Below, one piece after another: positions 52,301 to 63,681 of a DNA stretch of 64,000 nt. Where the stretch lies: NCBI RefSeq assembly GCF_963678635.1, contig NC_087062.1, positions 13,248,670 to 13,312,669 on the forward strand. Direction: 5' to 3'. How positions within the stretch are numbered: the first letter of the stretch is position 1; each line of letters begins with the position of its first letter. Position numbers and translations under genes: made by a program. This DNA is from Symsagittifera roscoffensis. Taxonomy: Eukaryota > Xenacoelomorpha > Acoela > Convolutidae. The notes below the pieces were generated by a model. That model was not told the origin of the DNA. It ran no database searches and saw only the letters and a program-made list of their open reading frames with translations.

Positions 52301-52636
52301 ACCGAAACTTGGGAGAAGATGGGCTTTGACAAAGGTGACTTGATAGACTCGAGAATACGGCTGTCAGCTGCAAACAAAGGGGCCCTACGGGTGCTGGGCA
52401 GGACGCCGATAATAGCCCTCAATTTGGGGGAACGTAACCTGTGGATGAGCTTTATCGTGGTAGAAAACCTAGATGAATCTGACCAATTCATTTTGGGCAG
52501 AGACTTCATCAGGAATTTTGACGTAACGATTGATTTAAATAACGCAATGTTCAGGATACGGAACCCGGATAGGAGGTACGCAATCAAACCGGTAAATTTA
52601 AAATGGCGAATGAGAATAAAGCACCAGTATTCTTGA
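49313..52636 (+). CDS. gag-pro: Gag-protease polyprotein, intact
   Basis: 1107 codons from an ATG that the left copy shares (MRRSRVPVAEK). Residues 1-180 are acidic and probably disordered; about 190-300 form a coiled coil (MAKLNQIDKKLKHS onwards). Residues about 420-600 look like a gag capsid region, with WVEVMRLHLEQ and LEGTALKCVV. Two zinc knuckles follow: CANCGSAQNHVADC (from 628, variant spacing) and CFFCNQEGHFRMDC (680-693, canonical CCHC). The aspartic protease has DTGA at 987-990 and ILGRDF near residue 1062. Gag and protease share one frame; pol overlaps the last 34 bases in the -1 frame. This is the only fully intact coding frame of the element in the window. Confidence 0.93.
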   Translation: MRRSRVPVAEKRPTEAKYNSSLRKTTSMGPKITKKSFSVNMVSTRSTTERAREGMEGERVEPTIEIDLETPDQSVDETRKIATESTPMPNAEEPNSKPIEFSPIDNVEDAIGNTEETVKEDSQVKKTSFTEKLAMMVGIKTKENVTEEPKAERARTFGTVSTKTTEANPREEQTRAEATAEEKPTADHEEATLELGDLMAKLNQIDKKLKHSKEDREVIRKELRYNKNEYLDSYFNLAKATEERLKEMSDNVETTNEERDKNIKKDLQQLKNRYDDVNSQLGSLEKRMDTMSKNQAESSCAIQAKLDAILSNSTSQEKPAADRTQGTRVDFVEPQRNKRQSTPLPLTRDTVSIAPTAAKTIMKNGMSSTTTGPGDSTANSNAGPDAMTWANTWEMMNRTLEAFATRNTNSSDRRDGKSRKTFKKPKEFKDDSDGCIDTWVEVMRLHLEQDNLNDERQACTAILSNLEGTALKCVVAKKEEERDTADKIFEILLNRFGSGMKGHQAMMRFEKRRQRDDESIDRFLDDLESLRRRSDPEESTNRRNFSIASKFIDGVKSDDLRTMLATYYTLSKDSAPTPEEMRQKSREYMLMKPKKYSYSENRNTQGGSQPQRSSWYKPRDDMDKRRSCANCGSAQNHVADCTTYKQGMKSLGYAPDEEDMSQMEEHEYYSGLIIKIGARCFFCNQEGHFRMDCPLFWEAVKDQSHPKHKLALAAVQNQRNRQNEFESRNLGAPSTELPTKTVKAVSHVNDAIESAAGNSLEINYEKAATEAIAKVKQDLAAKEIEQRLKLEIERQNFNEALTGSKQIPEAVPGSTKTGNCNTVKMVTGKPFGISKIGARIMSIITVGGHEVTRNLSEPSDQTIMHIDVYADYLSGISPQTTSRALRALLMRGGSKSVRVDSRYTEAYGPHEVMLDIDGINIYTKTMITCDKDLIGQIYVGKEELKVRSIGHCAMLEEDAMHIGTEADVTGHVLDISGKKTQLRGLLDTGAVLSVIPTETWEKMGFDKGDLIDSRIRLSAANKGALRVLGRTPIIALNLGERNLWMSFIVVENLDESDQFILGRDFIRNFDVTIDLNNAMFRIRNPDRRYAIKPVNLKWRMRIKHQYS
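52594..52600 (+). promoter_or_regulatory. -1 frameshift slippery heptamer
   Basis: A AAT TTA in the gag-pro frame (codons AAT at 52595, TTA at 52598) fits X XXY YYZ. Slipping one base back enters the frame AAA ATG GCG, which is the pol frame. The gag-pro stop is 36 bases further on. The left copy has the same heptamer in the same place. No downstream pseudoknot could be judged by eye. Confidence 0.6.
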
Positions 52637-55600
52637 GTAGGAGGGTGAGGATAAAGGCAAACGAAGCGGCGATCGTAAGCTTACGAATGAAAAATTACAA
52701 TGAACTAAGTGACAACAAGCAGGTATGCATAGTCCCAAATCCTAATAGTCAAAGTGCTGCTGTTTTAGGAAGATCATTTTCGATAACGAAGAGCGGCCTC
52801 TGCGTCAGTGTCTTGTTGAATACCCTTGATATACCGATCACGATACAAAGAGGGAGGAAACTGGGATATGCTTTACCGGTTAAAACTCGATATGAAACAA
52901 TTGAGAACTCAAAACAAAATGAAGTTGCTGATTGTCCCAATCACAGGGACAAAATTTGTATCTTGAGACGATTGCAGAAAATAAAAGATTCTTCAGGTCT
53001 TATTAAATCACTTATGTCAGAAACGGATGATGGTCTTTCGAGCTGTTCGAACTTTCCAGAGCGACCCACACTAGAGGAAATGCAAAATGAAAAACCGGTT
53101 CTGCCGGAGATTGAACATTTGAAGGGCAAACTGAAAGATGAACAGCTCGAAGCCATCAGGGACGTACTAGAGCGGAACGAGGAAGTTTTTTCGAGGCATA
53201 AGGCGGATATCGGGTGTTGCAATTTCGTTGAGCATAAAATAGAACTTGAGGAAAACGCGGTACCACACAGGGAGGGGGCGAGGCGCATGACCCCACACAA
53301 ATCGGACGCGTGTAGAAAAGAGATCGAGACGTTACTAGAGTATGACATGATAGAACCATCCAAGTCACCGTGGGCGTGTGGAGTAGTGATGGCCAAAAAG
53401 AAAGGCGACCAGTTGAGGTTTTGTTGTGACTTTCGATACCTGAACTCCGTCACGGTGAAGGATGCCTATCCCATACCTAGGATTGATGAGAGCCTCTCGA
53501 AGTTAGGTGATGCAAAATTTTTTAAGACTCTTGATTTAGGCTCGGCCTTTTGGCAAGTACCACTAAGGAAGCAGGACAGGGACAAGACAGGGTTTGCCTG
53601 CGAGTTGGGTCTGTTTCAATGGAAACGGATGCCGTTTGGACTTTGCAATGCCACAGCCACGTTTCAGCGGTTGATGGCACACGCGCTGATAGGCGTAACG
53701 AAGAAGTATGGAAACCTGGTAATGTGCTACGTGGATGACGTGGTAATAGCGACGCCAACGCTGGAAGACCACATTGAGAGACTAGACGAAGTGTTTGCAT
53801 GCATGAAGAGGTCGGGGCTAAAGTGTAAACCATCAAAGTGCGAGATACTCAAGGACTCAATAAAATACTTGGGCAGGATGGTAGACAAGCACGGCATCAG
53901 ACCTGATACGGACGCCGTGGAAGCAGTCCTGACCTGGAAATCACCGAAGACAGAGCACCAGTTGATGAGCTTCCTGGGTTTCGCTAACTATTATAGAGAG
54001 TTCATCAAAGGCTATGCAGACAAGGTATACCCGATGCAACAATTAATGAGACACAAGGGCAAGAAGTTCACGTGGAACAACGCAGCAGAAGAGTCATTCC
54101 AGAGGATAAAGAAAGCTATGTGAGGCACCAGTACTGGGTATGCCGACTGAGAAAGGGATGTACGTGCTGGACACGGATGCGTCGGTAGTCGCGATTTCTG
54201 GGATTCTCCACCAAGAACAAGAATGGAATGGGAAGACAGTCTTGAGACCAATAGCGTACGGGAGCAAAGTCCTGAGTGACACGGAAATGAAGTACGGAGC
54301 ACCGAAAGCTGAGATGTTCTCGGTGGTTACCTTTGTCGAGAAATACAGGGCATACCTGGGCAGTGAGCCATTCAAGTTGCGAGTCGACAACAGAGCACTG
54401 AGCTGGCTGAAAACGTACTCAATGGACCAAAGTTACATTGGGAGGTGGATAGTTCGGCTGGACGGATACAACATGATAATTGAGCATAGAACGCGAGATA
54501 AACATCAGAATGCCGACAGCTTGAGTAAGAAGACGGAGTTCTACGAGAGACAAGAACAGAGGGAGGCAGATAGACCTGAGATCAAGGATGGCTTCTCCTT
54601 CATGGACAAGGAAACGTACGACAGTCTTCCACTCACGAGATGGTTGGACAAATCAGGCAAACCAATAGAAGATCACCCCAAATTACCAGAAGAACCTCCG
54701 GAGAAAACAATCTTGAAAAAGAACCGAGGGATGCCGATAGGGATAATGCTCAAGTCAAAGATTGTGAGGGAGACGCTCAAGGCAAAAGGCTATGATCTTA
54801 ACCAGGTAGAGACGGGAGAGGCACAAATAGACGATGACTTAATGAGGTTACTCGAGAAACTAGCAGATGACAAGCCCGTGATCCAAGAAAAGGGTAAGGA
54901 GGAACCAGAGGTCACAATACTGCGAAAGAGCGGGATAGTTGGTGATGAAAACACCACGAAGGTGACTAACCCTGATGGGAAGGAAGTCGTGCAGTCACTA
55001 GTTGAAACAATCCCGGACGACATACTTGAACAGACTCGGGCTAGGAAAAAGAAAGTGGCGTTCAAGGAAGAGGCTGAATACCTGGGACTAGGTCAAGAGT
55101 CCGGGGAGTGGTCCACGTCCACGGAGGAATAATATACTGAAGGAGGAAATTTGTCCGGGGAGTGTGAAAAATGGGATGAGGACTCGGACGAGAGCAGCGA
55201 CAATCAGGATAGTATCTGCATGATATTGGCAGAAGAGAAGATTAGACACCGCGACAGGGAATTACAAACAGATCCATCCTCAGGAACGTACAACTTGGAC
55301 GTACAGGAAGTACGAGGAGGTGAAGAATTTGAAAGAATTGCAGTTTCGAGGAAACCATTCAGGGAACTATCATGCAACTCAAACATCAGAACGAATCTGG
55401 TGCCAGAAGATGATATGAAAATCGTGAAAAGGATGATATGCGTGAAACTGAGTGATGACATCCACAACGCTGGGGAGATGAATGGACAAATCATGGCGCT
55501 AAAGGAGCATGTCAAGGCGAGATATAGGCTGTCAGACCTAATAAGAGCCCAGAAGAATGACAAAATGACAAGTAACCTCTCCAAATGGATCCAGTCGGGG

Positions 55601-58108
55601 GTCAAGGAGAAGGGGGAACTTGAGGAAGACAGCTACAGGATCTTGAGCCAGTTCTACAAAGAAAAGAAAGACTTGCTTTATCACACAGCTGAGGGGGTGG
55701 TAGCGTGCAAGAGGAGAGATGAAGAAAAGATATTACACAAACACAATCTCATCATACTACCACAGTTGTACCAGACGGAGGTGCTTTTCAGATCGCACGA
55801 CCAGATGGGCCACCAGGGGATAGACAAAGTACAACAAAGGATACTTCACAGGTTTGATTGGCCAGGAATGAGAAAAGCTTGCGAGAGATGGGTGAATGCC
55901 TGCCTGGCATGTCTCCAGGTAAAAGACCCAAGGAAGATGAAGTTTTCACTCAAGTCCGTTGAGAGCTCGGAGTTCAATGAAGTGGTGCAGATAGACCATC
56001 AAAAAATCCGCATGACAGAGTCGGGATACAACCAGATACTGGTTATAATAGATCACTTCACAAAGTTGGCGGAAGCGGTTCCGTGCCAGACAGCCTCGGC
56101 CGAAGAGACATGTGATCATCTGATAACGCATTGGATATCGCGGTATGGTTGTCCAATGACTTTCCAGTCGGACAACGGCAAAGCTTTTGTGGGGGACTTG
56201 ACAAAAGAATTGATGAAGAGATCGCACATTGCTCAAGCACACTCGACGACCTATCATCCGCAGACCAATGGGTTGGTAGAGAGACAAAACAGGACACTGG
56301 TCAACATGTTAAGGGTGTACTGCTCAAGATACATGACGGACTGGGACAAATACCTGCCACAGGTAGTAGGAGCCTACAACAGTACACAGCACTCAACTAC
56401 GGGCATCAGTCCTTTCATGATGTTGACGGGCAGGGAGAGAGCAATGCCTCTGACATTCTTTTACCCGGAATACGAAGGGAAAAGGACGTCGCCTCAGGCA
56501 TACGTGAAAGAAGCGATCAAAAGACAACAGGAGTTGAACGAGCTATGCAGGAGGAACACGGCGCAAGCGCAAATGAGGCAACGCAGGAAATACGACGAAA
56601 AAATATTACGAGCAAAGCCATATGAAGTGGGCAAATACGTGTGGGTCTTCCAAAATGTCATACCGCCCAAGGGAACAAAGAAACTACTCAAGAAGTGGAG
56701 GGGACCATTCATGATAACGGAGGATCATCAACAAGGACGGTTCTATCGCTTGAGTACTGGGCGAGCGGCACATTATGAAAATCTGAAGCCTCACGTCCCG
56801 TCCCCAGAGGATTGGTGCATACCGAAGGACATGGAGGGTCTTGAGTACCTGGTGGTAGAGCCAGCGTGTGAAGTGAATGAGAAAGGCACTAGAGAGAAAA
56901 ATGATGGTAATGAGAACTTGAGTTTGGACGACAATGAAAAGATAGGAGTGGAGTCTGATGCAGGATCATTTGTAGAAGAAGACTGGAACGACCCGGAGCA
57001 AGACGAGGTGCCGAAATGGATGGAACCGGATCGAACAACACCACCGGAAACCAGGACTGGCAATCGTAAACGCACAGGCATGAGGTACAACAGGTACGGG
57101 GATGACTTCTTGATCGATAAGATACAGCCAGACAAATTGGGCGAGGAATTACTGAAGGCAGGCGAACTGGAAGCCGGAGAGGAATGGCAGGTCATTGATG
57201 ATGGTAGTCATTATCCGCAGGATGATTACTCGACGCCAGAAGTAGAAACGGATCTCGAACAGAGTGAGATAGAGAGGAGGGAGAACACGAACTTGAGGAT
57301 TCTAGAGTGGATGCGTGATGTCAAAGACGAGAGCCGCGAAGGACAAAGCATTCAGCAAGTCGATGTATCAGCAGCAAATTACATGAAGACAGAAGACCCT
57401 CTTTTCGGATGGACGGCAACGGACAGGCCACTACGCGTTCCTCAGGACAATTCAAACCCGATAACATCGACGGGGACGTCGATAAATATTTTTGTCCGGG
57501 GAGTGGGGGTAGGACTTACCCACACCGAAAATTTGATGATAAAGAAGCTCAAGGAAGTGAGAGAAACGAGTGAATTGGAACTGGAGGAAGAAGAGCCAGA
57601 GCCTACTATAGGTCGGAATTTCAAAACGAAATTCGAAATACCCAATGAATACTCGGAGAACATCATGATAACGGATAGCGACTTCATCCTGTCAAACAGG
57701 ACCAGCGCGATCTGCATCACGGCGGACATGAGTTTCAAATCAAGATTGGAAGCTGACTTCAAAAGAGAGTACCAGAATGTAGAGTTTCTGTTCAGACAGA
57801 GACCAGGACTGGGAGTGATGGCAGCGCTTCCACCGTCAGTGGCACAAGTCCCGGGCAAATATCTGTGCTTCCTAGTAACGAGGGTCAATTACAGGAACAC
57901 AATTGATCCCGAACACGTGATATTGGCACTAACAAGATTACGAGACTTCATGATTGAAAGAGGGATAACAGAGGTCTCAATGCCGGTGTATGACCCAAAC
58001 AGGGGCAAACTGAGCCCGAGGGAATTGTACGCTATCCTACATGTGGTCTTTGCAGAAACTGAGATAATGGTGTATCTCCATAAGAAGTATTACTTGAGCA
58101 TCGCCTGA
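52603..58108 (+). pseudogene. pol: pol: RT, RNase H, integrase, macro-like tail; two lesions
   Basis: Frame 52603-54123 encodes RT: DMIEPSKSPWACGVV, LDLGSAFWQ, GLCNATATFQ and YVDD at residues 376-379. A two-base loss near 54118, relative to the left copy, shifts the frame. It continues from 54124 with RNase H (DTDAS, then LRVDNRALSW), to a TAA at 55130-55132 that replaces a GAA codon of the left copy. The same frame resumes with the integrase: HHCC finger (HDQMGHQG, CLACLQVKD), DDE-type residues (QIDH, QSDNGKAF, LVERQNR) and WRGPFMI. Then an acidic linker and the macro-like region. Only two lesions separate it from an open pol, so it is a young copy. Confidence 0.92.
57604..58105 (+). other. 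Macro-domain-like C-terminal region of pol, right copy
   Basis: About 167 residues after the integrase. Features in macro-domain order: MITDSDFIL (where GDL/GDLF occurs), TSAICITADMSF, FKREYQNVEFL, GKYLCFLVTRV, a long helix EHVILALTRLRDFMIERG, VSMPVYDPNRG and a closing EIMVYL strand. This is closest to the TARG1/Poa1 type. The ligand loops are altered: no GAGIA-like glycine loop, and the PxxGCGLD loop is replaced by PVYDPNRG, losing the aspartate used by TARG1. It may bind without catalysis, or be only a fold relic. Called from pattern only. Confidence 0.6.
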
Positions 58109-58629
58109 GTCGGGTACATGGGGGTATCGAGTCGGGTGTGAGGGAGGAGTCTTGAGTTAGGTACTTGGGTGCGGCGCAGGTAAAGGGATCTTAAAGATAT
58201 GATTGGCATGACAATTGAATTTTAAAAAAGAGTTAACGGTGCTAAAACATAAAATGAATCTGCATGCTTTTAAGGGAATCCCAATTGAATTGTTTTAAGT
58301 GATATGAAAATGATAAGATTTTAACCATACTGGTAAAAGGGGGGTCTCTAGGTTAGGAACATGACATGTCAAGTTTCAATATGCTTTCTGTTTTCAGATC
58401 AAGTTTGAAAAACAAAGTTGAAAATCCAACTATACTCAAGCGAGAAACAGAGAGAGAAACCTTGATTGAACTCGCGATAATCGGCACTTACAGCAAGTAT
58501 TTGCATGGGAACATTTCGAGAGAATTCTTGAGTTGGGTAATACTTGAGTCGGTAAGGTAATTCTTGAGCTGGTAAGGTAATTCTTGAGCTGGTTAACACA
58601 TACCTGTATACATCCCGAAGTCACGAAGA
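58109..58629 (+). other. Spacer between pol and ORF3, right copy
   Basis: 521 bases, non-coding, six CTTGAG/CTCAAG words. The 64-codon frame at 58366-58560 is not preserved in the left copy. A 20-bp unit TAAGGTAATTCTTGAGCTGG occurs twice near 58545-58588, corresponding to the more expanded left repeat at 28465-28556. Confidence 0.6.
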
Positions 58630-61600
58630 ATGGCAGACCGATTATGGAAATCCGTGCCCGCGGCCCTGAAGAAGCCCACTCTTGATGAGCTGTACAGACG
58701 CCTGAGCGACTTGGACTACACCCAAATAGACGAGAGAATGGCGGTGATGCTGAATGCCATCCTCCAGTTGGAGGACCAGGGTGAGTGCAGGGAGTCTGCA
58801 ACGGAGGCTGTCTTGATGATCGGCTACACCACCGAGGGAATATCGAACCAAGAACAGACCAGATGGTTGTCTTGGAATGTGGATGGAGGAGTAAGGGGTT
58901 TTGACTTGGCAAGGAATCCTGGCCTGAATAACAATACCGAATATGGCGCAGGGGAATTCCCACTACCGACTAGGCCAACAGTAAGATCCACAAGCCAGAG
59001 CTCGAGTAGGGTGCCATCGATGTCACGAACGCAACAGACGACCGAGGCATATCCGGATCTAGGTGTTCTAAAGAAAGAGCTCGAGAAGACGCAGAAGGAA
59101 AGGAATAAGGCGAACCTCGATCGGGATCAGGCAAAGCTGGATCGGGAGAAGGTTCAGCTGGAAAGGGACCAGGCGGTCAACGAGCGAGACCAGGCTCTGA
59201 GGTTGCTTGAGATGCAAAAAGCTGAACATCAACAGGAGTTAAGGGTGCGGGAGAACGCCGCAAATCGTGATCAACTGAGGTCGGAATTGGACAGAATAGA
59301 ACAACGACAACGCGAGCTTGATGCACAGAAGGGAGCCAGGCCGAAGGAGCGAGTGGTCACCAGCTCGAGGCCAGAGTCACGTATGGAGGTGGATGAAGCC
59401 CCCAGAGCAAGAGCACGGTTCAACTTTGACCGCGAGGCCCGAGAACACATGAGTGAAGGGTTGGAAGTCTGGATACCGAATGACGCAACGTCTTCCTTGC
59501 GTAGCCTAGAGACGCAACCCATACGCCCACTGATGGATGTGGAGCTGCCGGGATATACCCCAACCTCGACCTCGAGTGACAGTCAGGTGAGCGGCGGCTC
59601 ATCGCGTCTGAGAGAACTGGGCGAGAGATTGCGACAAAAGAGTCGTGAGAGTTCGGCAAGACCGGAGCTTCCCCCGACGTGGAGGGAACAGCCGGTTAGG
59701 AGTGTCGTGATCTCGAGTTATAAGAAGAATACAGAGGGGAGGTACCACAGGCACAATCGGCTGGACTGGAGTGCGGAGCAGAAAGCTAGGAGAGACTGCT
59801 TTCATGATGCGGCCTGGGTGCAGTACTTGGCGCCACCCCGGGTACCAGAAGGTGCGGTTCACCTAATCGTAGGGGACAGCCTGGTGCGGGTGTTGACCCG
59901 GATCCGATCGCACTGGCAGACGGGAATCTTGAGTTTCGCTGGAGCTGCCACGCCACAGATGTTGGCAACGCTTGACATGCTGGGGATGACCAAAGTATAC
60001 ACGGTGACCCTGATGGTCGGGACCAACGATGTATCAAGGGGTGAAGCGAGGAAAATAAGAAGGCTGCACGATAAGGTGAGCTGCCTTCTTGAGGAACTGA
60101 GGATTCAGATGGACCCCATCCTGTTGACGATATGTACTGTCCCCTACAACATGATGTTTGATCAGCACGCCTTGGAGATGAACGAGAAGGTGCGGAACCT
60201 AAACAAGGTGATAAGAGACATCCACCGGAAGAGTGTGCTCCCTGTCAGACTGTTGGACGTGGCAGAGCGCATGGAGAAAGAGGGATTCCCTGAAGACACC
60301 TCCAGTGATGGAATCCATTTTGATAGACCGAGGGGAGCAGAGTGGCTAAACGACGTCTTCCAAGAACACATAAACGCGCTGGAGGCGGATCTGCTAGAGA
60401 CAGCCCAATTCACAATAGGACCACCTCCGAACCCACCATTCCTTGCCTCAAGGGCCTTGTCTGGTCGCTTGGGACCGAGAGTTGACACTAGAGACAGTTC
60501 AAGGAGCAGCCAGACCAGATTGCAGAGTGCCACGCCAATGGAGTCTGAGGAGGTGACGTCATCAACACCTCCAGGCTCGGCGATATCCTCAGTGGTAGTG
60601 GCAGAGAGCAAACGGGAAAAGAAGTCTATGGAGACCGCTCGCTTGAGATATCCTGAGAAGGTGAAAGAACTGGATCTAGAGAGTTTGGAATGCAGGCGAG
60701 AATTGGCGGAAACCCTGGGGATCGAACGAGTGTCACACGAGGATTTGAATAGGCATCATTGCGTGGACTGGTTGAAAGCTCATGAGGCGCACTTCTCGAG
60801 AGCGAAGTTGATGGAGACCACAGACCTGACTGGAATTCCCACAAAAGCGATCATGGGACCCATTAACTACAGACCTCTCAAGCTGCTGGGGAGTCCTGGA
60901 CTTATAGCAGAACCTCCCAAGCACCGAACTAGCATCGCCAGGATCAGGTTGGCAACCCCGGCACAGTTAAAGGTGGTAGACAAGCTACTCAATCAGGGAG
61001 GAATTGGCGGAAGATCCCAGGTACGGGAAACCCTGTGGGAGAACCCAGCTGGCCAAAACCCTGGCAGTTTATGATAGAGCAGATCCAGCTGCTGCGAGAG
61101 TAGTCATTGTGTCGGGATCAGACTTCGAAGGAACGTCTCCCAAGTTGTTCTGGCCGGAGACTTTGATATACTCTTTGCCAGGAGCTGAATTAAATCAGAT
61201 GCTACCTCTGGTGGTGGCAATAAAGTCGGAGATGCCCTGTGAATCTGAGCTGCTATTGTTTGCAGGAATGAATGATCACCTGCACGCGATGGGACTTCTT
61301 GAGCAACTAAAGGGCGATGAAATTCCGACATCGAGGAAGATATGGGAAGCCATTCAAGCATTGTTTGCGGCGATGAATGAAGTGCAAGAGATTGTTGTCT
61401 CGAGATTCGGGTCCAAGACGAAGGTGGTGTTTACCACATCCCCTGGATACGCGAATATGCCACCCGCCCTACAGTTCGTGTACGCGGTCTTGATCCTGAT
61501 AGCAGAAGGGAATAAATTGCGGATTCTAATGGCAGCTCCCAATCGGGAGTTGGAGCCATCGAACTGAGGCTTCGCAAGTCAGGAATTGGCGGCGGCATGG

Positions 61601-62107
61601 GCGGACATATCTCATGCACTGAGGGGCTTTTATGGACTAGCCGACATCCTAATCGTATTAGACGAGGTGCTCTTGCTAGAGATATCGAACTTTGCCAGGC
61701 AACTCAAGTTCAGCCCAGTCATTGGGGACGATCACCCGGCGATAAGCAAATTAACGGCCAGCTTTGTGGTTCGGAGTATGGATGTGAAGATCACAAACTC
61801 CACCAGCAGGTCTAGAGGTCCCAGTAACGAGAGAAGAAATGTGGCCGAGACGGAAAAGCAATTAGAATCGATGAAATATCGTTTGACTCAAGAGAATGGC
61901 TGGTGGCCATTTTTGACACCAAGGCTGGAGAACGCCACGAATAAGACAAGGGAGGAAGCACCACCCCTCGTGAAACAAGTCTGGAGTTTTCTGGAGAAAC
62001 AACTGGAGCTGGCCGAAACAAGAGACATGACGGTGGCTAGATTTGTCTCGGCCTCCAATGAAGTGACGATTGGAGGGTTCTGGAGAGAGCACGCCAAAGG
62101 CGAATAA
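58630..62107 (+). pseudogene. ORF3: coiled coil, SGNH hydrolase, second SGNH-like domain; two lesions
   Basis: Frame 58630-61074 starts MADRLWKSVP. Residues about 139-240 are a coiled coil of ERDQA-type repeats. The SGNH/GDSL esterase part is complete: GDS at 415-417, the block II glycine near 438 (FAGAAT), GTND at 464-467, and DGIH at 560-563. A deletion of about 41 bases near 60990-61000, relative to the left copy, shifts the frame. It resumes from 61004 with a second SGNH-like domain (GSDFEG, LPGAEL, GMND), interrupted by TGA at 61565-61567, then IGDDHPAI, where a block V His would sit. GDSL esterases occur in other retroelements and have been linked to membrane targeting. ORF3 position suggests an accessory or env-like role. 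Confidence 0.88.
61004..61780 (+). other. Second SGNH-like domain in ORF3
   Basis: Landmarks in SGNH order: GSDFEG (a swap of the usual GDS), LPGAEL, a FAGMND block like GTND, a TTSPGY strand end and DDHP. The left copy keeps GSDFEG and FAGMND unchanged. The motif swap suggests a non-catalytic duplicate of the preceding SGNH domain or a diverged enzyme. Fold assignment is inference. Confidence 0.5.
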
Positions 62108-62141
62108 AGACTAGGAGGGATTACGAGATTCTCAAGTTCTT

Positions 62142-63630
62142 GAGTCCTTGCTGGGGAGAAGGAATTCTTGGCAGGAATATTCGGTACCACGGCGACTATC
62201 TTTGGAGCCTTCGTGCAGGAGATACTGGGCATGCCCATCAGCCTGCTCTTGGCCCTGTATTGGTCTACCCCAGATACTTGTTTAACATGGGCCCATTATA
62301 CATGTTTAGTCGGGAGTGGAGACACTTCGAGTTGATGGGTACCTGGCAATAGTACTCTTGACCCATGGGGAATTGGTGTCGTTTCATCGATTAATGGAAT
62401 ATGGAGAGCCTCTGTCTATGGGGAGAGTCCACACGAGCATTGAAACCAGCTCCTACAAGTGTGCCGCAGGGTTGAAGACGTTGCTAGTACAATACCTCAT
62501 GATGCAAAATCGGCACATGACGGGTGAAGATGAGAATCCAACTTCGAGAGAAGAATGGAAGAAGGACGAACAGAGGGATGGCCTCTGCTGACGGACCTAT
62601 GCCTGGCAATGAGGTTGGACCCAATGGGGATAATCCGGGGCCTAGAGGAGGTGGTGACCTGCATTTATGGTCCAGCAGTGACGTACGCGTTCCCAGACCC
62701 CCTGGTGACAACGTATCGTCACTCTGTAACGCACTTGAGTCTTATCAGTATACTGGATGGGACGGCGTTAAATTGGTGTCAGCAGGAGGTGCTCAGAGGG
62801 CGAATGAGCAACACGGTACTCTTTGGAAAGGTGAAAGATGCCGAGCTAATAGTGTACAACTTCAGGTGGCAAATGCAATGTAGAATGGGAGGCAAGCGAG
62901 AGGGTCCCATCGAAATGTATCCCAAATTCTGGAACTTGAACCCATTGACGGCGACGGACGAGAAATCTTGAGAATTCCTGCCTGGAAGGAGTGCTTCGCA
63001 CTGGTGAAGAGGGAGCTGGAGACCATAATGGAGAAAGAAATCCTCCCCAGCCACCATGCCTGAGTTCCCAATAGTCAGGAGGATGACCTTAGGAATGATA
63101 GTCCCTTGGTAGTTCCCCTCCATAATGGCGAAGATGGCGACGGAGGAAATGCAGAAGGATTTCACTGATGGCTGGGACCCCCTGTTCATTGGCTACACGG
63201 CGGCGGTCTACTTCCATACCCAGCGAGATGAAGGTAAATTCGTTGACGACGCAAGCGAAAAAGAGTAGAGGTTCGCAGCCCCCAGGGTATGAGGTGCGGA
63301 AGGTCTTGAGAACTCTAGAGAAGGAGGGACTTGAGAACATGTTACCCATATGGGATGATGGCAGGATGATCGTGATGGAGGGGCACGTCGCATTGGTGGA
63401 TGACATGAAATTTGCCACGAGAAAAATAAGGCACCCTATGGCTTGGAACAGGTGGAAATAAGACAGGAGGGAACAGAACTAGATGCAGCAGGTCAACTGC
63501 ATGTAGCACTGACGGAATACAAAAAGCTGGATCCTACGACACCATCACCACTGTCCGTGGACACGCCTGGAGACAAGAAGAGTGGACCCGTCGAGGACCG
63601 ATTTAAGAAAATTCTCGAGAGGAGGAGACA
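62142..63630 (+). pseudogene. Decayed coding-like tail after ORF3
   Basis: Short plus-strand frames follow each other in different phases: 62142-62335 (about 60 codons with a hydrophobic stretch FLAGIFGTTATIFGAF), 62316-62591, 62555-62971 (with LISILDGTALNWCQ), 63125-63268 and 63168-63461. They read like one or two ORFs broken by several frameshifts. I recognise none. The first hydrophobic piece could be a membrane segment, and LDGTALNW loosely recalls gag sequences, but neither is enough to name them. The left copy is truncated before this region, so no comparison is possible. Confidence 0.45.
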
Positions 63631-63681
63631 TGAGTCAGAAGAAGAGAGTATGATGAAACTCTCAGTGAAGCCGGTGAAGAC

